Assembly: GCF_000422785.1 (NCBI RefSeq)
Contig: NZ_AUGS01000008.1
Span: 224,934 to 288,933, forward strand
Reading direction: 5' to 3'
DNA from: Pseudovibrio exalbescens DSM 16456
GTDB taxonomy: Bacteria > Pseudomonadota > Alphaproteobacteria > Rhizobiales > Stappiaceae
Length of the DNA stretch: 64,000 nt
The notes below the pieces were generated by a model, which ran no database searches, was not told the DNA's origin, and worked only from the letters and a program-made list of their open reading frames with translations. This document shows, piece after piece, positions 8,770-17,470 of this stretch (position 1 is its first letter; each line of letters begins with the position of its first letter). The position numbers and the translations under genes are program-made.

Positions 8770-9543
8770 CTACTCAATTATTCGCAAGGCGTCAGGATGC
8801 CGTATTTCAATTTCCGGCCCACCACGCAATTGCACAACCCCGCGCACTTCAACTGTTTTTTCTGCAAGCCCTTCAGGTTCGAGCCCCTTGCTCCGAAAAG
8901 CATCCAGATTTTCTACCTCAATAATGCCAGTAAAATCGCGAGTCCAGCGCTCACCGAAATTCAAATAAAAAGTTGATCGTGTTTTTCCGACCGAAACAAC
9001 CTTGCCCCTAACGATCTGGAAAGTACCGCGGGCCGTATAAAGCCGCGAATCTGTGGCAAGAAAAGGACCATCCTTGCTCCACCACCCACGTTTTGCTTGA
9101 GAAGCGCTCCATTCCGCCCGTTGATAAACTACGTCAACATCGTCGAGACACCGCAGCATCCCTCTGGGATTCCAATAGAACGCAACGCCTTGCTCCAATA
9201 GATACTTCGCTAGATCATCAGCCGGCCGTTTGCCTCTCAGAATGCGGACCGGCCATATACCCCAGCGATCCGGTTGCTCCGACAGAACTTGCAAACGCAT
9301 CCCCGCCCCCCGGTTCAACCAAGCTTCGACCAATGGGCTCGCCAATGGCGGCATCGTGTGAATGCCAGCCAACTCATATCGGCTTTGCAGGCCAATGAAA
9401 GTCGCCGTAGACGCGTCCCAGATTAAAGAGGCGGCCTCGTTCTGCGGAAGTTCGCGACATAATTTGCGTGTTTCCTCGGCTGATAAGGCACCGCCCCAAC
9501 ACACCACCAAGAGAACCACCACCCAAAACCACCGTCGGCTCAT
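8770..9543 (-). CDS. Secreted protein with degenerate staphylococcal-nuclease-like (thermonuclease-family) fold
   Basis: 257 residues starting at an ATG with GTGAGGGG upstream (a GTG start at 9555 is possible). The N terminus is a signal peptide (RRWFWVVVLLVVCWGGALSA). The middle part, FIGLQSRYELAGIHTMPP and later DDLAKYLLEQGVAFYWNP, follows the outline of thermonuclease-family domains, but the usual Arg/Glu catalytic signature is not evident, so nuclease activity is doubtful. The C-terminal part (ARGTFQIVRGKVVSVGKT, YLNFGERWTRDFTGII, VRGVVQLRGGPEIEI) looks like an OB-fold seen in such exported proteins. It ends directly at the metalloprotease gene and is likely cotranscribed with it, suggesting a joint envelope function. 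Confidence 0.65.
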   Translation of the reverse strand: MSRRWFWVVVLLVVCWGGALSAEETRKLCRELPQNEAASLIWDASTATFIGLQSRYELAGIHTMPPLASPLVEAWLNRGAGMRLQVLSEQPDRWGIWPVRILRGKRPADDLAKYLLEQGVAFYWNPRGMLRCLDDVDVVYQRAEWSASQAKRGWWSKDGPFLATDSRLYTARGTFQIVRGKVVSVGKTRSTFYLNFGERWTRDFTGIIEVENLDAFRSKGLEPEGLAEKTVEVRGVVQLRGGPEIEIRHPDALRIIE

Positions 9544-9766
9544 GCCCCTCACCACACTCGTTTACGCCAACTAAACTTCAGGATGCATAGTCAAACAACC
9601 CACACTTTTCTCAGTAGGGCGAAAACTCACCTCTACAGGTACGATTTGGCCCGCTGAAGCCGTCCTGACAGGCATAAAGCCGCGGAAAGCTGCAGTTGCA
9701 CCCTCGCCCAAAACGAAAAATCATGTTATGCGCACCCTACTCGCGTCTGGATTGACGTCCGTTATT

Positions 9767-9843
9767 GGCCCCGTAGCTCAGCTGGATAGAGCGGCCGCCT
9801 CCTAAGCGGCAGGTCACAGGTTCGAATCCTGTCGGGGTCACCA
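9767..9843 (+). tRNA. tRNA-Arg (anticodon CCT)
   Basis: A full 77-base cloverleaf. The acceptor stem GGCCCCG pairs with CGGGGTC (one G-U). The D arm is GCTC...GAGC, the anticodon stem GCCGC/GCGGC with loop CTCCTAA gives anticodon CCT reading AGG, and the T arm is ACAGG-TTCGAAT-CCTGT. The 3' CCA is encoded (9841-9843). It stands alone between the SNase-like gene and lldD. No integrase or duplicated 3' end was seen nearby. Confidence 0.97.
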
Positions 9844-10041
9844 TTCCCAACATTCATGTTATGCAATGCGCAGGACAGGCGATGGGCTCTCCAACAAAAT
9901 AAGACGAAAGTCTACATCAAGTAGTTCTCAGTAATATACCTTCATATAACTCGACGTTATCTGTATAAATACCTCACTCTCTTTCTTGGATTTCGTTGAC
10001 AGCGGATGAGGCAAGGCGCTTAGTAGCTTCCGGGAGAAAAT

Positions 10042-11217
10042 ATGGGAGCAGGTATGTCGCCTATTTTGGAGATAAACGACCTGAAAAACAGGGCACGCCG
10101 CCGCGTACCCAAGATGTTTTTTGATTATGCCGATTCCGGTTCGTGGACGGAAGGCACCTACAAAGCCAATGAAAATGACTTTTCGAAGATAAAGTTGCGC
10201 CAACGCATCGCAGTAGACATGACCAACCGGTCGCTGAAAAGCACCATGGTTGGGCAGGATGTAGCCATGCCCGTCGCGCTGGCCCCAACCGGCCTGACAG
10301 GCATGCAGCATGCAGATGGAGAAATTCTTGCTGCACAGGCTGCGGAAGAGTTTGGCGTTCCGTTTACCTTGTCCACCATGAGCATCTGTTCACTGGAGGC
10401 CGTGGCAGAAAAAACAAAAAAGCCCTTCTGGTTCCAACTCTACATGATGAAGGACAGAGACTTCATCGCCAACCTGATTGAGCGAGCCAAGGCTGTCGGG
10501 TGTTCTGCACTTGTGCTGACGCTGGACCTGCAGATACTCGGTCAGCGCCACAAGGATCTGCGCAACGGGCTATCCGCACCACCGAAGTTTACCCCGAAAC
10601 ATATCTACCAGATGGCAACACGCCCATTATGGTGTCTTGGCATGCTTCGAACCAAGAACCATAGCTTTGGCAATATCGTTGGTCATGCCAAGGGCGTGTC
10701 TGACCTGTCCTCGTTATCATCCTGGACAGCAGAACAGTTCGACCCCCAACTGAACTGGAATGATGTGGAATGGATCCGCAATTTGTGGGGAGGCCCCCTC
10801 ATCCTCAAGGGCATTTTGGATATCGAAGATGCTCGCATGGCCGCTCGCACTGGCGCTGACGCCATCATTGTTTCCAATCACGGCGGCCGGCAATTGGATG
10901 GCGCTCCCTCCTCCATTGAGGTACTGCCTTCAATTGCAGATGCGGTAGGTGACCAGATTGAAATCCATATGGATGGGGGTATTCGCTCTGGTCAGGATGT
11001 ATTGAAAGCCAAGTGTCTTGGCGCACAGGGCACATATATCGGCCGACCATTTCTTTATGGGCTAGGGGCTGACGGAAAGGCAGGCGTCACAAAAGCACTG
11101 GAGATCATCAGGCATGAACTCGACGTGACAATGGCGCTCTGCGGCAAACGGGACATCAACAGTCTTGACGCGAGTATCATTTACCCACCTCAAGGTTTGC
11201 AAAACCCCAAAGGATAG
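10042..11217 (+). CDS. lldD: FMN-dependent alpha-hydroxy-acid dehydrogenase (L-lactate dehydrogenase LldD type)
   Basis: 391 residues, the usual length for single-domain FMN-dependent 2-hydroxyacid oxidases or dehydrogenases. Seen: RRRVPKMFFDYADSGS near the N terminus, PVALAPTGLTGMQHADGE, LQIL in place of the usual substrate loop, the active-site signature SNHGGRQLDGAPSS with the catalytic His and Arg, and the FMN phosphate site MDGGIRSGQDVLKA followed by GAQGTYIGRPFLYG. By family it oxidises L-lactate or a related 2-hydroxyacid to the 2-oxoacid and passes electrons to the respiratory chain. Start at 10042 has GGGAGA upstream; an ATG at 10054 with GGAGCAGG before it is an equal alternative. 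Substrate is not fixed by sequence, so the symbol is tentative. Confidence 0.85.
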   Translation: MGAGMSPILEINDLKNRARRRVPKMFFDYADSGSWTEGTYKANENDFSKIKLRQRIAVDMTNRSLKSTMVGQDVAMPVALAPTGLTGMQHADGEILAAQAAEEFGVPFTLSTMSICSLEAVAEKTKKPFWFQLYMMKDRDFIANLIERAKAVGCSALVLTLDLQILGQRHKDLRNGLSAPPKFTPKHIYQMATRPLWCLGMLRTKNHSFGNIVGHAKGVSDLSSLSSWTAEQFDPQLNWNDVEWIRNLWGGPLILKGILDIEDARMAARTGADAIIVSNHGGRQLDGAPSSIEVLPSIADAVGDQIEIHMDGGIRSGQDVLKAKCLGAQGTYIGRPFLYGLGADGKAGVTKALEIIRHELDVTMALCGKRDINSLDASIIYPPQGLQNPKG

Positions 11218-11244
11218 AGGTAAAACACCCAGCACCCATACCAC

Positions 11245-11280
11245 AGGCAGCGTCCGTATGGCGACGCTGCCTTTCTTGTT
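11245..11280 (+). terminator. Intrinsic terminator after lldD
   Basis: Perfect 10-bp stem AGGCAGCGTC/GACGCTGCCT (11245-11254 with 11263-11272) and an eight-base loop, followed by a T-rich tail TTCTTGTTT. It lies 28 bases beyond the lldD stop and just ahead of nadV. Confidence 0.75.
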
Positions 11281-11310
11281 TGAAGCTCCAATGAGCTGGA
11301 AGGCTTTCCG

Positions 11311-12810
11311 ATGTCATACAAGCCCGGTTTCTTCAACGGTCCGGACGCGGTCGTGTCCGCCATCGATCTCAACAACTTGCTGCTCGACACGGACAGCTAC
11401 AAGCACTCGCACTACCGCCAATACAAACCGGGCACCCAATTTGTTTCGTCCTATGTTGAAGCGCGGACAGCGAACGGGGCCATTGACTACACAGTGTTTT
11501 TTGGTCTTCAGATCGAACTGGCCAAGTTGCAAGGCGAAGTCGTTACAGAACAAGCCATAGCCGAAGCAACACCTTTCCTTCGCGCTCACGGGCTGGAACC
11601 GGCGGTCGATGCCTGGCGCCGCATTCAAACCCGTCACAATGGTCGTCTACCCGTACAGATCGATGCGCTACCGGAGGGGACCGTAACCGGTCTGCGCACA
11701 GCGCTCATGCGAATCACCAATACGGATCCCGAGTTTTATTGGCTTCCCACGTTTTTGGAAACACGCTTGCTTCGGTCAATTTGGTACCCAAGCACCGTTG
11801 CAACCAACTCTCTGTCAACCCTGCGTGAGATTGCCCGACGCATGCAAATCACGGACGGTAACGCGGACGGTGTGGAGCTGAAATTGCATGATTTTGGCGC
11901 ACGAGGAACGACATCTTTCGAAGCCGCCGGTATCGGCGGATGTGCCCACTTGGTCGCGTCGCGCGGTACCGACACCATCAGTGGTTTGGTGTACGCGCGC
12001 AATTTTTATGGCGCTGACATGGCCGGCTATTCCATTCCGGCTTCAGAACACTCAACCATGACCAGTTGGGGGGGCGAGGCTGGCGAACTGGATGCCATGG
12101 CAAACATGTTGCAGCAGTTTCCTGATGGAGTTGTAGCCTGCGTCTCCGATAGCTACGACCTCTTCCGCGCCCTTGGTGACTACTGGGGAGACACACTCAA
12201 GGAACAGGTTCTGGCTCGTAAAAACGGCTTTCTTGTCGTACGTCCTGACAGCGGTAACCCTTGTGAAATACTCCCCAGCGCCATCGAGGCGCTTGGAGAA
12301 AAGTTTGGCTTTACCGAAACCTCAACAGGATATCGCCTGTTAAACGATAAAATACGTGTCATTCAGGGCGATGGGGTCACACCCCAATCCATAATTGACA
12401 TCATGCAGGCACTGATGAACCACAAGCTGGCTATTGGAAACGTTGCCTTCGGCATGGGTGCAGGCCTATTGCAAAAACTAGACCGAGATACATTCGGCTT
12501 TGCCATGAAGGCCTCAGCGGTTTGCATCAACGATACATGGATGGATGTATTCAAGGCCCCCGCAACTTCCGTGGCAGGATTGAAAGCCTCTCGCCCCGGG
12601 CGTTTGGCGGTCGTGAAACCCGAACCCGGCATTTACGAAACCGTTCGGCTTGAAGACCTCGGATCTCGTCAAGATCAGTTGGAAACGGTTTTCAAGGATG
12701 GCACCGTGACGCGCATTCATCCATTTGAAGAAGTGCGGTCCCGGGCCAGCACCGAATACGATGACATGATGAATGCAAAGGCTCAGGGGCGCTGGTCTGG
12801 CACCCGCTGA
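11311..12810 (+). CDS. nadV: Nicotinamide phosphoribosyltransferase (NAMPT)
   Basis: 499 residues, the length of NAMPT/NadV rather than of nicotinate phosphoribosyltransferase. Seen: LLLDTDSYKHSHYRQY at about residue 25-40, a characteristic NAMPT start; HDFGARGTTSFEAAGIGG; the active-site histidine in SIPASEHSTMTSWGG; ACVSDSYDLF; FLVVRPDSGNP; IQGDGVTPQSI; and FGMGAGLLQKLDRDT. By family it makes nicotinamide mononucleotide from nicotinamide and PRPP, a one-step NAD salvage route that bypasses nicotinamidase. No NMN adenylyltransferase gene is adjacent. The gene ends 14 bases from the convergent oxidoreductase gene. This family is patchy in bacteria and often moves between lineages, so transfer is possible, although base composition here looks like the neighbours. 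Confidence 0.93.
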   Translation: MSYKPGFFNGPDAVVSAIDLNNLLLDTDSYKHSHYRQYKPGTQFVSSYVEARTANGAIDYTVFFGLQIELAKLQGEVVTEQAIAEATPFLRAHGLEPAVDAWRRIQTRHNGRLPVQIDALPEGTVTGLRTALMRITNTDPEFYWLPTFLETRLLRSIWYPSTVATNSLSTLREIARRMQITDGNADGVELKLHDFGARGTTSFEAAGIGGCAHLVASRGTDTISGLVYARNFYGADMAGYSIPASEHSTMTSWGGEAGELDAMANMLQQFPDGVVACVSDSYDLFRALGDYWGDTLKEQVLARKNGFLVVRPDSGNPCEILPSAIEALGEKFGFTETSTGYRLLNDKIRVIQGDGVTPQSIIDIMQALMNHKLAIGNVAFGMGAGLLQKLDRDTFGFAMKASAVCINDTWMDVFKAPATSVAGLKASRPGRLAVVKPEPGIYETVRLEDLGSRQDQLETVFKDGTVTRIHPFEEVRSRASTEYDDMMNAKAQGRWSGTR

Positions 12811-12824
12811 GCCACACCATTTCT

Positions 12825-13847
12825 TTAGTCGGAGACTGTTGTGTTGACAGTCTCCCAGGCTTCAGTTGCCTCGGAACGGAAGATCGCGTCGATGATGCGC
12901 ATATTCAAGATGGCATCTCCGGTCCCATAGGGAAGCTCTTCCTCACCACGCACGACACGGGAGAACAGCTCACCTTGAAGCTGATACTGGTCACAAGCGG
13001 GAATGGTCTCGATCTCCAAAGCACCGTCGCCCAACGTTTTTCCGTCATCCAATCGCAAAACCACTTCGCCGCCTTGAGGCGCGTTGTACGGGATAAGTAG
13101 TTCGAGACGCTTTTTTGTGCCCAAAAGGTTCAAGCGCTGATAGGGAACGGATTGCGTCGCGACGGAAAACTCCGCTCTCTTGCCATTTCCAAAATCCATA
13201 AGTGCGGTAGTCAGGCGGTCCGTGCCAAAATCTGGATGACGGTCCACGAGGCTGATAACCCGCTTCGGATCATTGTCGAAAAAGTAACGCGCCGCCACGA
13301 TTGGGTAGCATCCAATATCCATCAGGGCACCGCCCCCAACCGACAGTTTGTTGCGGATGTTGTCAGGGTCAGGGTTGTTGTAGGTGAAAACAGATTGAAC
13401 CAGTAGCAAGTCACCAAGTTCGCCCGCTTCGACAATTTCACGCGCTCTTTGCCATTGCGGGTGACACCGCACCATGAAAGCTTCCATGACGAACCGATCC
13501 TCAGGTACGTCCAAAAGCAACGCCGCTTCGTCCCCGTCAAGCGCAATCGGCTTTTCGCAAAGTACATGCTTGCCGGCTTCCGTCGCTTTGAGCGTGTACG
13601 GCACATGCATATGGTTAGGCAGTGGATTGTAAATCACTTCAATCTCGGGATCAGCCAGCAGCTCTTCATAGGAGCCATACGCCTTTGGGATTCCAAGGCG
13701 TTTAGCGGCAGATTCCGCGCCGGCAAGGTCTCGGGATGCAATCGCGGCCACTTCCATGCCTTGCGCCTTCATCAACGCCGGCACAACCTTTTCCATTCCG
13801 ATCCGAGCCGTGGAAAGAATACCCCATTTGGTCTTTTTAGTGGTCAT
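12825..13847 (-). CDS. Gfo/Idh/MocA-family NAD(P)-dependent oxidoreductase
   Basis: 340 residues. The N terminus has a Rossmann fold (KWGILSTARIGMEKVVPAL), then AIASRDLAGAESAAKRLG, YNPLPNHMHVPYTLKA, and AGKHVLCEKPIALD, where the EKP motif is the family signature that contributes a catalytic lysine. The C-terminal part is the alpha/beta dimerisation domain. The substrate is probably a sugar or inositol derivative. Start at 13847 is fixed by GGGAGGTT upstream. It follows the AGE-epimerase gene by 21 bases on the same strand, which supports a joint sugar pathway. The exact substrate cannot be inferred. Confidence 0.88.
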   Translation of the reverse strand: MTTKKTKWGILSTARIGMEKVVPALMKAQGMEVAAIASRDLAGAESAAKRLGIPKAYGSYEELLADPEIEVIYNPLPNHMHVPYTLKATEAGKHVLCEKPIALDGDEAALLLDVPEDRFVMEAFMVRCHPQWQRAREIVEAGELGDLLLVQSVFTYNNPDPDNIRNKLSVGGGALMDIGCYPIVAARYFFDNDPKRVISLVDRHPDFGTDRLTTALMDFGNGKRAEFSVATQSVPYQRLNLLGTKKRLELLIPYNAPQGGEVVLRLDDGKTLGDGALEIETIPACDQYQLQGELFSRVVRGEEELPYGTGDAILNMRIIDAIFRSEATEAWETVNTTVSD

Positions 13848-13868
13848 CTGAACCTCCCGCACGTCGAT

Positions 13869-15050
13869 TTAGCTTGTTGTCTTTAAGATGTTTCGACTGT
13901 CTTGCACCGCATCAAAGCTGACAAGCTCGGAGATGGCACAAACGATATGGTAGAACGTACTCGCGGGAGCATTTTCTTCAATGAAGGTTCCATCCGGCTG
14001 CAGCTTGTCCCGCCATAAGCCGGGCGGGACGCCTTCAAAGAACTTCTTCAGCGCCACGAGCGAACGATTCAGCGACTTCACATAGCGCTGTCTTTCATCA
14101 GCCTCGCAGATTTCGAGCATTGCGATGGCCGCCTTGATCCATTCCGTCTGCCCCCACATTCGAGCCACAGGATCCGTTACGGCGAACGTATCATCGAGCG
14201 CCATAATGACCACATCGTGGTTGGGATCCAACCCGTGACCCTCGCCAATATCATACAAAGCGCGGGCAGCAGCCAGAGCCTGCTCATGTTGGCGCGGCGC
14301 CCCCCAGCGCACCAGCAGCCAAGCCCACTCGAATTGATGGCCAGGTTCCAGGCGGCGCCCCTTGTCTCCGGGCATGGGCTCCCATTGCAAGTCAAAAAAC
14401 TCACGCACAGCCCCCGTTTCGGGGTCGATGAAATGCCTCAAGGCCAATCCCATGAGTTCCTCGGACAAATCACGCCAAGGCCCTTCGGGGTCAACGTGTT
14501 CCCAAGCCATTGTGGCTTCCAGCAAATGCATGTGCGGGTTGGAGGCCAGCGGCTCTGAAGGCGGATTGGTTTCATGAAACCCAGCCTCGGAATGGGCATA
14601 ATGGGCGCGCATGTAGTCATGAATCTGACCGGCAATCTGACGTGCCTCAGCATAATGCACTTCGTCCGCTGCCGCGATGGACGCCAGCCCAAGCAGGGCA
14701 AAAGCCTGATTGTACAAATCAAAGGACGCATCCGTCAGCGCACCGGTATCATCCATCAACCCTGCAACATATCCCTCATCGGTTCGATAGGAATCCAACA
14801 TGCTGTTGAGAGCATGCATGGCAGCAGACTCCCACGGCCCCTGCCACCCCAAACGTCCACCTTCGCAAAACGAATAGATCATCCGCGGATTCACGCGACC
14901 GCGGCGTGGTCCTTTCGCACCGCGCCCAGTCAGATCGATCGTCTCGTAGTAACCGCCAAGCACGTGGTCTGCACCTTCAGCCCACCACAGCGGGAGCGCC
15001 TTTTCGAAAAGCCATTGTTTTAACTCTAGAATATGCGCATGAGTATCCAC
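13869..15050 (-). CDS. AGE-family sugar epimerase/isomerase (N-acylglucosamine 2-epimerase or mannose/sulfoquinovose isomerase type)
   Basis: 393 residues forming an (alpha/alpha)6 barrel typical of AGE enzymes. Seen: LPLWWAEGADHVLGGYYETID, NPRMIYSFCEGG, LLGLASIAAADEV, NPHMHLLEATMAW (the conserved NPHMHLLEA of the family with its catalytic His), EPGHQFEWAWLLVRW with the second active-site His, and RMWGQTEWIKAA. Such enzymes interconvert aldoses and ketoses or 2-epimers, for example mannose and fructose. The frame starts with GTG at 15050 after GAGGCC. It is the first gene of a pair with the Gfo/Idh/MocA oxidoreductase. The sub-type (epimerase versus isomerase) is not decided. Confidence 0.88.
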   Translation of the reverse strand: MDTHAHILELKQWLFEKALPLWWAEGADHVLGGYYETIDLTGRGAKGPRRGRVNPRMIYSFCEGGRLGWQGPWESAAMHALNSMLDSYRTDEGYVAGLMDDTGALTDASFDLYNQAFALLGLASIAAADEVHYAEARQIAGQIHDYMRAHYAHSEAGFHETNPPSEPLASNPHMHLLEATMAWEHVDPEGPWRDLSEELMGLALRHFIDPETGAVREFFDLQWEPMPGDKGRRLEPGHQFEWAWLLVRWGAPRQHEQALAAARALYDIGEGHGLDPNHDVVIMALDDTFAVTDPVARMWGQTEWIKAAIAMLEICEADERQRYVKSLNRSLVALKKFFEGVPPGLWRDKLQPDGTFIEENAPASTFYHIVCAISELVSFDAVQDSRNILKTTS

Positions 15051-15369
15051 TGTCAGGCCTCTTCGGATGCAGGTGTTATGGGCGTCCCAGTTCCTCCGGA
15101 ACCACAGGGCGCAACTTGAAAAGCGGCCTGCATCCTAGCTACATGAATGATTTCTCACAATAAGTAGCTGAACCGAAATCGCTTTCCCCCTGCGACTTTT
15201 TATTGTCTTGGAAAGGGGGGAGCCGAAGTAATCCAGGGGGTTTCAAGTGGCGTATCAAAACATAATTACAAAAGCAGAAGAGGCTCCCATGGCTGGCACG
15301 CACGAGGAAATGCTCGACTCCATTCGCTGTGCTTCGGCCATCAGGCTGAGGACCTCGAAAGGTTACACC

Positions 15370-15640
15370 AATCTTGAGAAGGTTGTTACCTGCATCGCTT
15401 TGAACAGAGTGTTCTTGTTGCAGGAAAACCAAACGCGAGGTGATGGCTTCGGAGCCCTCCAGGAAAATCAGCTCGCCATTCTTTTTGTAGACCGAGACCC
15501 AGTGATCATATCCACCCGCCAACCGAAAGACTTTGACCGCTTGGCCCCCGTCCTTGCCTGCGCGTGCACCCCATCACCCACAATTGCAAAAGCGCCTCTG
15601 CAGGCAAACTGCGTGCTGGAAGTAACATTCAGCACATCAC
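15370..15640 (-). pseudogene. Possible decayed gene fragment of unknown family
   Basis: On the minus strand one frame reads GQAVKVFRLAGGYDHWVSVY and then an acidic, hydrophobic-patterned stretch up to about 15370, which looks like genuine protein. It has only a weak TTG start (15522) and is closed upstream by a stop at 15577-15579 or just above it. A neighbouring frame just upstream (about 15545-15625) reads FACRGAFAIVGDGVHAQA, also protein-like, so a frameshift would join the two. After about residue 45 the composition turns random. I do not recognise the family. It could be a remnant or coincidence. Confidence 0.25.
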
Positions 15641-15643
15641 ACT

Positions 15644-15672
15644 AAAAAACGCCCCGCTGATAAAGCGGGGCG
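15644..15672 (-). terminator. Terminator of the murQ-PTS operon
   Basis: A perfect 9-bp GC-rich stem CGCCCCGCT/AGCGGGGCG with loop GATAA, followed on the minus strand by six T residues (A run at 15644-15649). It lies 27 bases beyond the stop of the IICB permease gene. Confidence 0.92.
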
Positions 15673-15698
15673 TCCATTCGTCTCCCAGTTGGGAAAAA

Positions 15699-17402
15699 TC
15701 AGGCAGAAACCATTTCGCCTTTGATTTCAGATGACAGTTGATCTGCAATCGGACCAACGATCACCTGGACAGAGCCAGCTGCAGGCTTCACCACTCCATG
15801 CGCACCGAGACGCTTGAGAGCAGCTTCATCTACCTTGGAGCCATCCACCACATTGAGGCGCAAGCGCGTTGCACATGCATCCACATTGGTCAGGTTCGCA
15901 GCCCCACCCAAAGCAACCAGATAGCTGGCTGCACGGCTTGCACTCGCAGCAGGACGCGGGGCAGTGCGCTTCAGCGCTTCCTTCACATCACCAGCGAGTT
16001 GATCTGCGATAGGACCAACAATCACCTGAACGGAGCCAGCGGCAGGCTTGACCACACCATGGGCGCCCAGACCTTTCAGTGCGGCTTCGTTGACGGCTGC
16101 GTTGTCAGCCACCGTGACCCGCAAACGGGTCGCACAGGCATCCACATCCAGAACGTTACCGACACCACCAAGAGCCTGAAGGTAGGAGCCAGCCTGATCA
16201 TCACCAGCCGCGGCCATGGCGGTACCAGCGACTTCACCAGTCGTTTCAGCTGCTGCTTCGGCAGCAGTTTCGCGGCCCATGGTCTTCAGATCGAAGAACT
16301 TAATGGCAGCGACGAAGATGAAGTAGTAGATCGCAAAGAACGCAGCACCAACCGGGATCAACATCAGCGGATTGGTAGAGATACCGAAGTTGATCACGTA
16401 GTCGAACAGACCAGCAGAGAACCCGAAGCCGAGCTTCACGTTAAGCAGATCCATCACAACCAGAGACACGCCGGTCAGGATTGCATGGATCAGGTACAGA
16501 GCCGGAGCCAGGAACATGAAGGCAAATTCGATCGGCTCGGTGATACCGGTCAGGAAGGAGGTCAGCGCCATGGACGCCAATACACCACCCACTGCCGCAC
16601 GGTTCTCAGGCTTGGCACACTGGTACATGGCCAGACATGCGGCTGGCAGACCAAACATCATGACCGGGAAGAAACCAGCCATGTAGGCACCTGCAGTCGG
16701 ATCACCCGCGAAGAAGCGGTTCAGGTCACCAGTGACTACCTGTCCAGCCGAGTTGGTGAAATCGCCCATCAGGAACCAGATGATGTTGTTCAGGATGTGG
16801 TGCAAACCGGTCACGATCAACAGACGGTTCAGTGCGCCATAAAGGAACAACCCGATTTCACCCATGTGGGTGATGCCGTTTGTCAATCCGGTCAAAGCTG
16901 CATCAAATATGGCCCAACCATAGCCGAAGGCTGCAGCCACGACCAACGCCGCCAGACCGGTGACGATCGGAACAAACCGGCGCCCGCCGAAGAATGCCAG
17001 ATAGTCCGGCAATTTGATGCTGTTGTACTTGTTGTACATCATCCCGGCGACGACACCCATGATGATGCCTATCGGAATAGCGATGCGGCCTTCCATTGTG
17101 CTGGCTGCATCAGGTTCGAGCCCGGCCAGATTTACCGCACCCTGCTGGGCAATGAGGAAACCGACGAGACCGGCCAGACCGGCTGCACCGTGATTCTCCT
17201 TTGCAAAGCCGACCGCAATACCAACGGCAAACAACATCCCCAGATTGGAGAAAATTGCACCGCCAGCTGCGGCGACAAATGGAATGTTCAACAAGTCTGG
17301 CTGACCGACACGCAGCAGGATTGCTGCCACAGGCAGCACCGCGATTGGCAGCATCAAGGAACGTCCCAAATGCTGGACGCCCGCAAATGCATTATTCGAC
17401 AT
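15699..17402 (-). CDS. nagE: PTS permease for N-acetylglucosamine, IIC with two tandem IIB domains
   Basis: 567 residues. Residues 1 to about 375 form the membrane IIC domain of the glucose/GlcNAc PTS family (LMLPIAVLPVAAILLRVG, GLHHILNNIIWF, FLTGITEPIEF). After an Ala/Glu-rich linker come two IIB domains, about residues 405-475 and 492-562. Each keeps the phosphorylated cysteine in VDACATRLR (Cys423 and Cys510) and the identical run GAHGVVKPAAGSVQVIVGPI. Most family members have one IIB. The permease imports and phosphorylates the sugar, receiving phosphate from the EIIA-HPr-EI fusion encoded just upstream (gap 68 bases). GlcNAc as substrate is inferred from murQ, nagA and the deaminase in the same regulon. 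Confidence 0.92.
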   Translation of the reverse strand: MSNNAFAGVQHLGRSLMLPIAVLPVAAILLRVGQPDLLNIPFVAAAGGAIFSNLGMLFAVGIAVGFAKENHGAAGLAGLVGFLIAQQGAVNLAGLEPDAASTMEGRIAIPIGIIMGVVAGMMYNKYNSIKLPDYLAFFGGRRFVPIVTGLAALVVAAAFGYGWAIFDAALTGLTNGITHMGEIGLFLYGALNRLLIVTGLHHILNNIIWFLMGDFTNSAGQVVTGDLNRFFAGDPTAGAYMAGFFPVMMFGLPAACLAMYQCAKPENRAAVGGVLASMALTSFLTGITEPIEFAFMFLAPALYLIHAILTGVSLVVMDLLNVKLGFGFSAGLFDYVINFGISTNPLMLIPVGAAFFAIYYFIFVAAIKFFDLKTMGRETAAEAAAETTGEVAGTAMAAAGDDQAGSYLQALGGVGNVLDVDACATRLRVTVADNAAVNEAALKGLGAHGVVKPAAGSVQVIVGPIADQLAGDVKEALKRTAPRPAASASRAASYLVALGGAANLTNVDACATRLRLNVVDGSKVDEAALKRLGAHGVVKPAAGSVQVIVGPIADQLSSEIKGEMVSA

Positions 17403-17470
17403 TAAAAAGTCCTCCCGCTCTCACTTTCAAAATAAGAGTTGAATTCTGGCTCCACACAACTTGCATGCGA

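Larger units (their letters stand above)
15051..15698. other. Intergenic region with possible decayed gene and PTS-operon terminator
   Basis: About 650 bases between the AGE-epimerase gene and the end of the PTS operon. It contains the terminator at 15644-15672 and a stretch (about 15370-15574) whose minus-strand frame looks protein-like but lacks a good start and loses coherence (see the pseudogene entry). The part nearest the epimerase (15051-15240) must hold its promoter; no clear consensus hexamers stand out. Confidence 0.5.

Noticed and set aside
9767..10041. tRNA-Arg as an integration site
   Set aside because: No integrase gene, no repeat of the tRNA 3' end and no composition shift follow it.
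15738..17405. 555-codon plus-strand frame opposite the PTS permease
   Set aside because: Composition is His/Gln/Arg-rich and random; the permease on the minus strand is unmistakable.
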